Notes under the pieces: model-generated
Seen by the model: only the letters and a program-made list of their open reading frames with translations
Database searches by the model: none
Told to the model about the DNA's origin: nothing
Position numbers and translations under genes: made by a program
Shown here: piece by piece, positions 18,092 to 25,659 of the stretch
How the letters are laid out: the number at the start of each line of letters is the position of its first letter
Numbering within the stretch: the first letter of the stretch is position 1
From: Candidatus Caenarcanum bioreactoricola
Lineage (GTDB): Bacteria; Cyanobacteriota; Vampirovibrionia; Caenarcaniphilales; Caenarcanaceae
Direction: 5' to 3'
Length of the DNA: 57,798 nucleotides
Assembly: GCA_001899385.1 (NCBI GenBank)
Contig: MOYB01000002.1
Location: 5,804-63,601 of the forward strand

Positions 18092-18349
18092 TTAAAAGTC
18101 CTCTATAATTTTTATAGTAGTCATTTTATTTTTCTTTTGAATTTCAAGAAAACCATTTTTTATTTGAAGAGTTTCAGAATCATTAGTAGATTGTCTTTTA
18201 TATTGAAGTGTTGAAATATTTCCAAGACTTGCTATTAAAGGAGCATGTTCTTCAAAAATTTCGAAATTATTTTGCCCTTCAATTTTAAGATAATTAATAT
18301 TTTCGTCAAAAATTATATTTTTTATTGAATTAATTATTTGTAATCTCAT
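18092..18349 (-). CDS. AtpC-like protein (ATP synthase epsilon beta-sandwich only)
   Basis: 85 aa. The middle, FEIFEEHAPLIASLG, resembles the epsilon-subunit GxFGVLPGHAPL block, and the end IKNGFLEIQ plus a strand resembles the GGFVEV/VTVL part. It lacks the C-terminal helical domain, as seen in some short epsilon subunits. If correct, it is the coupling/regulatory subunit of F1; but no atpD or other atp gene is near, so it could also be a paralogue with another role. Abuts the unknown 298-aa gene. Confidence 0.55.
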   Translation of the reverse strand: MRLQIINSIKNIIFDENINYLKIEGQNNFEIFEEHAPLIASLGNISTLQYKRQSTNDSETLQIKNGFLEIQKKNKMTTIKIIEDF

Positions 18350-18393
18350 AAATTATAGTTTATCAAAAATATGATAAATTATAAAGCATAATT

Positions 18394-18478
18394 GGAGAGG
18401 TGTCGGAGTGGTTAAACGGCGTCGTTTCGAAAACGAATGGGCTTAATCGCCACGAGGGTTCGAATCCCTCTCTCTCCG
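18394..18478 (+). tRNA. tRNA-Ser (anticodon CGA)
   Basis: 85 nt with a long variable arm. Acceptor GGAGAGG/TCTCTCC, anticodon loop TTCGAAA (CGA), T arm GGGTTCGAATCCC. Discriminator G, CCA not encoded. Shares its acceptor with the tRNA-Ser(UGA) at 6268, as expected for one synthetase. Confidence 0.95.
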
Positions 18479-18718
18479 AATTAATCTTTTGAAATTACTA
18501 TTCTTATCTGAAATTTAAAGTTTTTTCTTGGTGGCATTTCTTCTGTAATATCTATTGAATTCTTGTACATAAATATAATAATTTTTCTTTGAGAATATAT
18601 AATTAGAAGTTTTATAAAACAAAAAGTTCCAAAAATTTAACAATACATATCTTTCAAAAATCATCTTTCTTTAGTAAAATTAAAAATATTCTTACATTAA
18701 ATTAATTAAAGAAAAATT
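18479..18718. other. AT-rich spacer with nothing recognised
   Basis: 240 nt between tRNA-Ser(CGA) and the lipoprotein gene. No ORF with coding character, no clear hairpin/T-run terminator and no good promoter hexamer pair were seen. Confidence 0.6.
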
Positions 18719-19219
18719 ATGAAAATTCAAAAAATTGCAATTCTCTGTTTTTTAATATGCTCTATCTTGTTTTTAAATAGCGCATGTAATAAGAAAAACA
18801 ATGAAGTTGTTTCTGGAAATCAAGAAGAACAAACTGAACAAAAAACTGAAAATAAAAATACAGAAGAATCAATAAAAGATCGTACTCAAACTAAAGCTCC
18901 TTCTACTAAAGCTCAAGATATTTTAAATAAATTAATTGATAAAAATTCAGCAACAGTTGTACTTTTATATGCTGAGTATTGTCCTGCTTGTAGAGATTTT
19001 AAACCTACTTTTAAAAATGTTTTAGCAAAAGAAACTCAAATAAAATCTGTATCTTTAAATGTTGATGAAGTTTCTAATAAAGATTTAATAAAAGAACTTG
19101 ATCTTAAAGCAATTCCTACTACTATGTTTTTTAAAAAAGATGGTGTTTTTGTTGAACAAATTACAGGTAGTTTAACTGAAAATGAATTTAAAAATGAAAT
19201 TGAAAAAATAAAGAACTAA
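18719..19219 (+). CDS. Thioredoxin-fold lipoprotein
   Basis: 166 aa. Lipoprotein signal: basic start, hydrophobic FLICSILF, lipobox LNSAC with Cys23 as acylation site. A low-complexity Glu/Lys/Thr linker (about 25-62) leads to a thioredoxin domain with AEYCPACRDFKP, a CPAC redox site, and the cis-Pro in AIPTTMFF. Likely a membrane-tethered extracytoplasmic thiol oxidoreductase, e.g. for disulfide reduction or cytochrome maturation; substrate unknown. Confidence 0.85.
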   Translation: MKIQKIAILCFLICSILFLNSACNKKNNEVVSGNQEEQTEQKTENKNTEESIKDRTQTKAPSTKAQDILNKLIDKNSATVVLLYAEYCPACRDFKPTFKNVLAKETQIKSVSLNVDEVSNKDLIKELDLKAIPTTMFFKKDGVFVEQITGSLTENEFKNEIEKIKN

Positions 19220-19228
19220 AAATAATTA

Positions 19229-19257
19229 GCCCCCCAAGCCCCCTAAAGGGGTAGTTT
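19229..19257 (+). repeat. Dispersed C/G hairpin repeat, copy 3 (transketolase leader)
   Basis: Plus-strand order is C-run, AAG, C-run, TAAA, G-run, TAGTTT, followed by the SD AAGGAT (19260-19265) of the transketolase gene. It fills the 51-nt space after the lipoprotein gene and has the same orientation relative to transcription as copies 2 and 4. Confidence 0.87.
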
Positions 19258-19270
19258 ATAAGGATAAATT

Positions 19271-20089
19271 ATGCAAAACAAAGAAATAGCTGAAATGGCT
19301 AGACAAATAAGGATAGATGCCCTAACTGCTATAACAAAGGCAAAATCTGGGCATCCAGGGGGATCTTTATCAGTAATTGATATATTAGCTGTTTTATATT
19401 TTGGAATAATAAAACATAATCCTAAAAATCCAAAAGATTCTGAAAGAGATATAGTAGTTCTTAGTAAAGGACATGCATCTCCTGCTATGTACGCAACCTT
19501 AGCAAATGCTGGTTATTTTGAAAGACAAGATTTTATTGAAAATTTTCGAAAAATCCATTCTAAATTTCAAGGACATGTAGATCATTTGAAAGTAGCAGGC
19601 ATTGAAGTTTCTACTGGATCATTAGGACAAGGCTTATCAATGGCAAATGGTATTGCTCTTGCTTATAAACTTGATAAAAAAACAAATAGAGTTTTTGCAA
19701 TATTAAGCGATGGTGAGCTTCAAGAAGGACAAAATTGGGAAGCTATTATAGCTGCAGCACATTATAATCTTGGTAATTTAATTGTAATAATAGATGCAAA
19801 TAAAATTCAACTTAGTGGTCGGATTGAAAATATAATGTCTTTAGGAGATTTAGAGACTAAATTTAAAGCATTTTCTTGGGACACTCAAATAATAGATGGA
19901 CATGATATTTCTCAAATTAAAACAACTTTAGAAAAAGCTTATACAAGAGATATTAACGGGAAACCTAAAGTTATAATAGCAAATACAATAAAAGGTAAAG
20001 GAGTTTCTTTTATGGAAGATACTGAAAAATGGCATGGTTCTGCGCCTAGTCAAGAAGATCTTCAAAAAGCTCTCTTAGAATTAAAATAA
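19271..20089 (+). CDS. Transketolase, N-terminal subunit
   Basis: 272 aa, the thiamine-diphosphate-binding half of a split transketolase. Visible are KSGHPGGSLS near residue 25, the GHASPAMYA block, STGSLGQGLSMANG, and the ThDP/Mg site GDGELQEGQNWEA (here SDGELQEGQ). It acts in the non-oxidative pentose phosphate pathway as a heteromer with a C-terminal subunit that normally lies next door. Here deoB follows after 9 nt, and no C-terminal half is in the window. Confidence 0.93.
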   Translation: MQNKEIAEMARQIRIDALTAITKAKSGHPGGSLSVIDILAVLYFGIIKHNPKNPKDSERDIVVLSKGHASPAMYATLANAGYFERQDFIENFRKIHSKFQGHVDHLKVAGIEVSTGSLGQGLSMANGIALAYKLDKKTNRVFAILSDGELQEGQNWEAIIAAAHYNLGNLIVIIDANKIQLSGRIENIMSLGDLETKFKAFSWDTQIIDGHDISQIKTTLEKAYTRDINGKPKVIIANTIKGKGVSFMEDTEKWHGSAPSQEDLQKALLELK

Positions 20090-20098
20090 AAAATAAAT

Positions 20099-21289
20099 AT
20101 GAAAAGAGTTTTTCTTTTAGTATTAGATGCTTGTGGAGTAGGAGCAATGCCTGATTGGCAAGAATTTAATGATCCTCCTAATTGTAATACCCTTAAGAAT
20201 ACTTCTATCGCTTGTAATGGACTTAATTTACCAAATTTAGAAAAGCTTGGTTTAGCTAATATTTGTGAAATGAAAGGTCTAAAACTTCAAGAAAATCCTC
20301 AAGCATTATATGGAAAAGCTTTTGAACGTTCTAAAGGTAAAGATACTACAACTGGTCATTGGGAAATTGCTGGTTTAATATTAGAAAAAGCTTTCCCTGT
20401 TTATCCGACAGGTTTTCCAAAAGAGATTATAGAAGAATTTATCAAAGAAACTAGTTGTAAAAATATTTTTTGTAATGAGCCTGCTTCTGGTACTGAAGTC
20501 TTAAAAATCTTTGGTGAAAATCATTTAAAAACGGCTTTTCCTATAGTTTACACTTCAGCAGATAGTGTTTTTCAAATAGCAACTCATATTGATAAAATAA
20601 GCTTAGAAAAGCTTTATGAATGGTGTAAAATAGCAAGAAATATATTAAAAGACAAAAATGAAGTAGCGAGAGTAATTGCAAGACCTTTCGCAGGAGATTC
20701 AGCTAATAATTTTTATAGAATATCAGAAGCTAGAAAAGATTATGCTGTTAAGCCTTATAAAAAAACAATTTTGTCATTTTTACAAGAAAATAATTATGAA
20801 ACAGTTTCAATAGGTAAAATAGCAGATATCTTTTCTAAAGATGGCATTGATACAATTATAAAAGGTAAAAGTAATTCAGCTTGTTTAGATAATCTTTTTC
20901 AATCAATAAATTCTCCAATTAAATCTCAATTTGTTTTTATAAATTTAGTTGAAACAGATTCACATTTTGGACATAGAAATGATTTCTTGGGCTTTGGGAA
21001 GGCTTTAGAATATATAGATTTAAAATTAGGTGAGTGTCTCTCAAATTTAAAAGAAGAAGATCTTTTGATTATTACGGCAGATCATGGTTGTGATCCTACT
21101 GTCGCAGGTACAGATCATAATAGAGAATATATTCCTATTTTAGCTTATTCAAAACTCTTTGAAAATATTAAAGAAAAAAACATAGGTATAAGAGAAAGCT
21201 TTGCAGATATTTCAGCAACTATTGTTAATTTTTTAGGTTTAGATAATAAATGGCAAGAAAATAATATGGCAGGAAAATCTTTTTATTAA
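20099..21289 (+). CDS. deoB: Phosphopentomutase
   Basis: 396 aa. Interconverts ribose/deoxyribose 1- and 5-phosphates in nucleoside salvage; alkaline-phosphatase superfamily. Metal ligands appear in LDACGVGAMPD at the start and in the TADHGCDPT and GTDHNREY blocks near the end; TTGHWE carries the phosphorylated-Thr region. It lies 9 nt after transketolase N, linking nucleoside sugar to the pentose pathway, and ends 4 nt from dxr (convergent). Confidence 0.95.
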   Translation: MKRVFLLVLDACGVGAMPDWQEFNDPPNCNTLKNTSIACNGLNLPNLEKLGLANICEMKGLKLQENPQALYGKAFERSKGKDTTTGHWEIAGLILEKAFPVYPTGFPKEIIEEFIKETSCKNIFCNEPASGTEVLKIFGENHLKTAFPIVYTSADSVFQIATHIDKISLEKLYEWCKIARNILKDKNEVARVIARPFAGDSANNFYRISEARKDYAVKPYKKTILSFLQENNYETVSIGKIADIFSKDGIDTIIKGKSNSACLDNLFQSINSPIKSQFVFINLVETDSHFGHRNDFLGFGKALEYIDLKLGECLSNLKEEDLLIITADHGCDPTVAGTDHNREYIPILAYSKLFENIKEKNIGIRESFADISATIVNFLGLDNKWQENNMAGKSFY

Positions 21290-21293
21290 GAGA

Positions 21294-22427
21294 TTATGGC
21301 TTAATCACAAATTCTTTTTTTACCCATTTTTCAATATTTTTTATATCTTCAATATCTCTTATATTAAAAGGAGAATGTTTTTCTAATAAGGTTTCTATGA
21401 TTTCAGGAATTTTTATAAAAGAAATTCTACCGTCTATAAAAGCTTTAACAGCTAATTCATCAGCACTAACTAATACAGCAGTATAACTTTGTCCTTTTTT
21501 GCCAGCATCATAAGCAAGATCAAGGCATCTAAATCTTTTTTTGTCTACCTCAAAGAATTCAAATTTATTAATTAAAGAAAAATCAAAAAATTTATTAGAA
21601 AGATTTTCTTTTCTTTCAGTACCATTAAGTGCATATTGTAAAACTATTCTCATATCATTAACAGCTATTTGAGAAAGTATATTTCCATCTATAAATTCAA
21701 CCATACTATGAATAGCACTTTGAGGATGAATTAATACTTTTATTTGTTCATAATTAATATCAAAAAGTTGTTCTATTTCAATTACTTCAAAACCTTTATT
21801 CATAAGAGTTGCACAATCTATTGTTATTTTTTTACCCATAGACCATGTTGGATGACAAAGAACTTCTTCTAATTTAACTTTTTCAAAATCAATATTTTTA
21901 TTCCAAAAAGGACCTCCTGATGCAGTTAAATAAACATTTCTTATTTTCTCTAAATTTTCATTTTTTAAACATTGTTGTATTGCAATAGGTTCACTATCTG
22001 CAGAAATAATTTTACCTTTAGTTCTTTTTAAAATATCTTTTATTAAACATCCTCCAGAAATAATTGTTTCTTTATTTGCTAATACAACTGTTTTATTATT
22101 TTCTAAGGCTTTAATTGTAGGTTCTAAACCAAAGTTCCCAGTAACAGCAACTACTACATGACTTATTTCATTAAACAATACGCAATCTTTAAGATTTTCT
22201 AAAAATTCGATTTTAGGGAAAAATAAAATAAGTTCTTCTTTAACTTTAAAATCTTTTATATAAACAGCTTTTGGATTGAATTCAGAGATAATATTTTTTA
22301 TTAAATTAAAATTGCTTCCTTTAAATGCAAGAGTTTCAATTTGATATTTTTCAGGATTAGACCTTACAAGATCAAGAGTTTGAGAACCTATTGAACCACT
22401 AGCTCCTAAAAGAGCAATTTTCTTCAT
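21294..22427 (-). CDS. dxr: 1-deoxy-D-xylulose 5-phosphate reductoisomerase
   Basis: 377 aa. NADPH-dependent step making MEP for isoprenoids. The Rossmann start is KKIALLGASGSIGSQTLDL; NKETIISGG and the metal/substrate loop SADSEPIAIQQC, ASGGPFW and the HPTWSMGKKITIDCATLMNKG block are diagnostic. The ATG at 22427 overlaps the fabD TAA by one base (TAATG); a TTG two codons upstream is less likely. Operon gpmA-fabD-dxr. Confidence 0.96.
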   Translation of the reverse strand: MKKIALLGASGSIGSQTLDLVRSNPEKYQIETLAFKGSNFNLIKNIISEFNPKAVYIKDFKVKEELILFFPKIEFLENLKDCVLFNEISHVVVAVTGNFGLEPTIKALENNKTVVLANKETIISGGCLIKDILKRTKGKIISADSEPIAIQQCLKNENLEKIRNVYLTASGGPFWNKNIDFEKVKLEEVLCHPTWSMGKKITIDCATLMNKGFEVIEIEQLFDINYEQIKVLIHPQSAIHSMVEFIDGNILSQIAVNDMRIVLQYALNGTERKENLSNKFFDFSLINKFEFFEVDKKRFRCLDLAYDAGKKGQSYTAVLVSADELAVKAFIDGRISFIKIPEIIETLLEKHSPFNIRDIEDIKNIEKWVKKEFVIKP

Positions 22428-23359
22428 TAGCAAACGGTCTCCTGCAATACTTCTAAAGCTTTTTCTAAACTTTTAGAATCAGAAATATTTATTACTTTAA
22501 TATCTTTATTAATTTTTTTTATTAAGCCAGCTAATACTTGTTTAGAACCTAATTCTATAAAAGTTTCAGAACCTAAAGAAACCATTTCATTAACACTATC
22601 TACCCAAAGAACGGAAGAAGTCATTTGTTTTTTTAGATTTTCTTTTATTTCTTCTTTTTTTGTATATGCCTTAGCATTAACATTTTGTATTACAGGGCAT
22701 ATAGCATCTTTAAAATTAATTTCATCAAGAATTTTTATAAAACTTTGATTAGCACTCTTAATCATAGGTGAATGGAAAGCACCACTAACTGCTAAAGGAA
22801 TAACTTTTGCATTAAATTCTGCTTTTAAAAATTCTGAGATTTTCTTTAATTGTTCAGGCTTCCCTGATATAACTTGTTGTTGAGGAGTATTATAATTTGC
22901 AATGTTTATATCTTCGTATTCAAGACAAACCTTTTCAAGACTTTCAGCATCAAGACCTAAAACAGCAGACATGGCACCTTCATTGCAAGAATTCATAAGT
23001 TCTGCTCTTTTAATAATTAATTGAATAGTAGTCTCTAAATCAATAACCTCAGCAGCAAACAAAGCACTTATTTCACCAAGACTATGACCGCTAACACAAA
23101 AAGGTTTAATATTTAAAGATTTTTTTAAAGCAGTTAAACACAAAGCAGAACAAGCAAAGAGCGCAGGTTGTGCATAAAGAGTTGATCTTAAATTATCTTC
23201 AGGTCCTTCTCTACATAGTTTTAATAGATCAAAATTACAAAAATCATTAATACGATCAAAGATTGCTTGGCATTCTATAAAAGAATTATATAAATCCATA
23301 GCCATTCCAATTTCTTGAGAACCTTGACCTGGAAAAACAAAAGCTATTTTATTGTTCAT
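22427..23359 (-). CDS. fabD: Malonyl-CoA:ACP transacylase
   Basis: 310 aa. Loads malonyl onto ACP for fatty acid synthesis. Motifs are FPGQGSQEIGMAMD, the nucleophile GHSLGE with catalytic Ser, and GAFHSPMI with the catalytic His. The SD AAGGAT (minus strand, 23366-23371) is attached to repeat copy 4, which fills the whole gpmA-fabD gap. Confidence 0.95.
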   Translation of the reverse strand: MNNKIAFVFPGQGSQEIGMAMDLYNSFIECQAIFDRINDFCNFDLLKLCREGPEDNLRSTLYAQPALFACSALCLTALKKSLNIKPFCVSGHSLGEISALFAAEVIDLETTIQLIIKRAELMNSCNEGAMSAVLGLDAESLEKVCLEYEDINIANYNTPQQQVISGKPEQLKKISEFLKAEFNAKVIPLAVSGAFHSPMIKSANQSFIKILDEINFKDAICPVIQNVNAKAYTKKEEIKENLKKQMTSSVLWVDSVNEMVSLGSETFIELGSKQVLAGLIKKINKDIKVINISDSKSLEKALEVLQETVC

Positions 23360-23371
23360 TTTTTTATCCTT

Positions 23372-23400
23372 AAAAGCCCCCTTTCAGGGGGTTGGGGGTT
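23372..23400 (-). repeat. Dispersed C/G hairpin repeat, copy 4 (fabD leader)
   Basis: Identical over 36 nt, SD included, to the rlmB-leader copy. On the minus strand it begins right after the gpmA stop codon and ends at the fabD Shine-Dalgarno, so it forms the entire intercistronic region. Confidence 0.9.
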
Positions 23401-24012
23401 TTATTTTAAAAATCCTAAACGTTTAATTTCTTTACCATTAATTTCATATATAAGAGGAGTTGCAGTAGGTATTTCGAATTGAAGTATTTGTTCTTCAGTC
23501 ATATTTTCAAGTTTCATCGCAATAGATCTAAGACTATTCCCATGTGCAGCAACAATTATATTTTTATTTTGATTTAATAAAGGCATTATTTCTTTATCAA
23601 AATAAGGTAAAGTTCTAGCTGCTGTATCTTTAAGACTTTCGCCATTAGGAGGAGCGATATCATAACTTCTTCTCCAGATTTTTACTTGTTCCTCTCCAAA
23701 CTTTTCAGCAGTTTCAGCTTTATTTTTACCTTGAAGATCTCCATAATGTCTTTCATTAAGAGCTTGATCTCTATGAATAACAAGATTTTCTTGCCCTAAT
23801 TCTTTAAGTATAAAATTCAAAGTTTTGTTTGCACGAAGAAGTACTGAAGTAAAAGCAATATCAAAAGAATAATTTTTTTCTTTAAGTTTTTTACCTGCAT
23901 TTATTGCTTCTTGTTCTCCTAGTTCTGTTAATTCTACATCAACCCAACCAGTAAAACGATTTTCAAGATTCCATATAGATTGACCATGTCTTACCAATAC
24001 TAAAAAGGACAT
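23401..24012 (-). CDS. gpmA: 2,3-bisphosphoglycerate-dependent phosphoglycerate mutase
   Basis: 203 aa. Glycolytic interconversion of 3- and 2-phosphoglycerate. The phosphohistidine motif LVRHGQSIWNLENRFTGW is at residues 6-23, LNERHYGDLQGKNK carries the catalytic Glu, and AAHGNSLR the second His. It is a short GpmA (most are near 230-250 aa), as in some alphaproteobacteria and others. First gene of gpmA-fabD-dxr. Confidence 0.94.
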   Translation of the reverse strand: MSFLVLVRHGQSIWNLENRFTGWVDVELTELGEQEAINAGKKLKEKNYSFDIAFTSVLLRANKTLNFILKELGQENLVIHRDQALNERHYGDLQGKNKAETAEKFGEEQVKIWRRSYDIAPPNGESLKDTAARTLPYFDKEIMPLLNQNKNIIVAAHGNSLRSIAMKLENMTEEQILQFEIPTATPLIYEINGKEIKRLGFLK

Positions 24013-24084
24013 AATATTTTTTAAATTTTAACAATTAAGAAATTTTAGCAAAAAATTTAATCTTTAATTAATTTTTTTTATTAT

Positions 24085-24282
24085 CTATCTAATTATTTCT
24101 TTTGTTTTTGCTGGTCCTCTTCTAAATAATTCATAAAAAAAACCATCTTTAGCTCTCATTGTTCTACTCTTCATTGTTGTATTATCACCACCACAGCAAT
24201 CTGCTGATTTAAAAAGCATTCTTTGATTTTTGTTTGCTCTTAGATGAATTGCTCCTGTGTCTCTTACTATTCTCATTGTCAT
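24085..24282 (-). CDS. Small unknown protein, 65 aa, with strong SD and leader
   Basis: Not recognised. Basic, with a central DCCGGDN Cys-Cys turn and a C-terminal RRGPAKTKEIIR. An AGGAGG SD (plus coordinates 24292-24297) lies 9 nt from the ATG and is the strongest in the window. A consensus promoter at 24429-24457 and a hairpin touching the SD support a real, highly expressed and possibly regulated gene. No signal peptide. It could be an RNA-binding or metal-binding small protein, but nothing in sequence settles this. Confidence 0.65.
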   Translation of the reverse strand: MTMRIVRDTGAIHLRANKNQRMLFKSADCCGGDNTTMKSRTMRAKDGFFYELFRRGPAKTKEIIR

Positions 24283-24297
24283 ATATGTAATCCTCCT

Positions 24298-24320
24298 GCA
24301 CTTATTTTTAAAATAAATGC
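24298..24320 (-). promoter_or_regulatory. Leader hairpin abutting the SD of the 65-aa gene
   Basis: A 9-bp imperfect inverted repeat (GCATTTATT / AATAAGTGC on the minus strand, one G-U pair, 5-nt loop) ends at the base next to the AGGAGG. With a leader of about 137 nt it may govern translation or mRNA stability. Confidence 0.5.
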
Positions 24321-24428
24321 TAAAATAAATTTAAATGTGTTTTATTTAAGGTTAAATACCCCTCATTTATAATTTCAATTTTCTTCTTTGTCTATACTTC
24401 TTACTTCTTCTTCTCTTTAATTAGTTAT

Positions 24429-24457
24429 ATGATATAACAAAAAAATACCATTGTCAA
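24429..24457 (-). promoter_or_regulatory. Sigma-70 promoter of the 65-aa gene
   Basis: On the minus strand TTGACA (24452-24457), 17 nt, TATCAT (24429-24434). Predicted start near 24420 gives an unusually long untranslated leader of about 137 nt. Confidence 0.7.
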
Positions 24458-24565
24458 GTTTTGCTTAGATAAATTTTTTTTAATAATAGTAGTTAATAAG
24501 AAATTAAATAATTCTTTTTTTGAATTAAAATATTCTATAATAAAATAACACTAATAAAATTAAGT

Positions 24566-25657
24566 TTGATTTTAGAATTACATAATTGTCAATGGATAGG
24601 CTTTTTGTTAGCCCTCCTAATTTCTTTAATTTTAACGCCTTTAGTTATAAAACAAGCTGTAAAATTTAAACTCCTTTCTCGTAAAGAGGAAAGACATATA
24701 CATGAAAATCCAGTCCCGCGATTAGGTGGAATATCTATATATTTAAGTTTTTTAATAACTTCTTTGATCTTTGTAATAATTTATGGAAGATATACTCCTA
24801 AAGGCTTTGAACATTTTGAATTACTTGGTATTCTTGTTGGAGCAACTCTTATTTTTCTTATAGGCTTATTTGATGATATTTATCCTTTACCTGCTTTTGT
24901 AAAACTTATATCTCAAATTTTTTCATCTATTGTTGCTTGGTTTTGTAATGTCAAAATAACATATATTGCTAATCCTCTTTTCTTTTTTCATCTTTCAGAT
25001 CATCGAGTAGTTCATGTTGATCCTATAGTTAGTTTTATTTTAACTATAGGCTGGTTAATACTTATTACAAATGCTTTAAATCTAATAGATGGTGTAGATG
25101 GTGTAGCAGGCGGTGTTTCTCTTATAACAGCTATTTCACTTTGGGCAATATTTCTTGATCCTAAAATCGCTCAACCGGCAGGAGCATTACTTGTTGCAAC
25201 TGTTGCAGGAGCAGTATTAGGCTTTCTTAGATCTAACTATAATCCAGCAAAAATCTTTCTTGGGGATTCAGGATCTTATTTCTTGGGTTTTACATTAGGT
25301 GCATCTGCGGTAGCAAGTTTATCTGGAGAAGCAAATACTGCAACTGTAGGATCTATTGTTATAATAGCTTTTTCTTTTCCGCTTGCAGATACATGTTTTG
25401 CAATAATTAGAAGACTTATACAAGGAAAACCTATTATGCAGCCAGATAATGATCATATTCATCATAGAATTTTAAAAGCAGGACTTTCAACAAAAGCAAC
25501 AATGTTTGTTATTTATGGAAGTTGTTTATTATTAGGCTTGATAGCAGCAACGCTTAGTGGTTCAACTAAAAGATATTTTATTTTATTACTTTTGACTTTT
25601 AGTCTTGCTTTATTAAATTTTTTATGGAAAAGAAAAAAAGATAATAATTCTAAATAA
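24566..25657 (+). CDS. Polyprenyl-phosphate GlcNAc-1-phosphate transferase (GT4, WecA/TagO type)
   Basis: 363 aa, about ten membrane helices. Starts the lipid-linked synthesis of an envelope glycan by moving sugar-1-phosphate to undecaprenyl phosphate. Motifs: HENPVPRLGG, LFDDIYPLP, NALNLIDGVDGVAGG, FLGDSGSYFLGF and DNDHIHHRIL, the last typical of WecA/TagO rather than MraY. The TTG start is chosen because no ATG occurs before the first conserved block. Its 3' end is 2 nt from cheA (convergent). Confidence 0.92.
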   Translation: MILELHNCQWIGFLLALLISLILTPLVIKQAVKFKLLSRKEERHIHENPVPRLGGISIYLSFLITSLIFVIIYGRYTPKGFEHFELLGILVGATLIFLIGLFDDIYPLPAFVKLISQIFSSIVAWFCNVKITYIANPLFFFHLSDHRVVHVDPIVSFILTIGWLILITNALNLIDGVDGVAGGVSLITAISLWAIFLDPKIAQPAGALLVATVAGAVLGFLRSNYNPAKIFLGDSGSYFLGFTLGASAVASLSGEANTATVGSIVIIAFSFPLADTCFAIIRRLIQGKPIMQPDNDHIHHRILKAGLSTKATMFVIYGSCLLLGLIAATLSGSTKRYFILLLLTFSLALLNFLWKRKKDNNSK

Positions 25658-25659
25658 CT

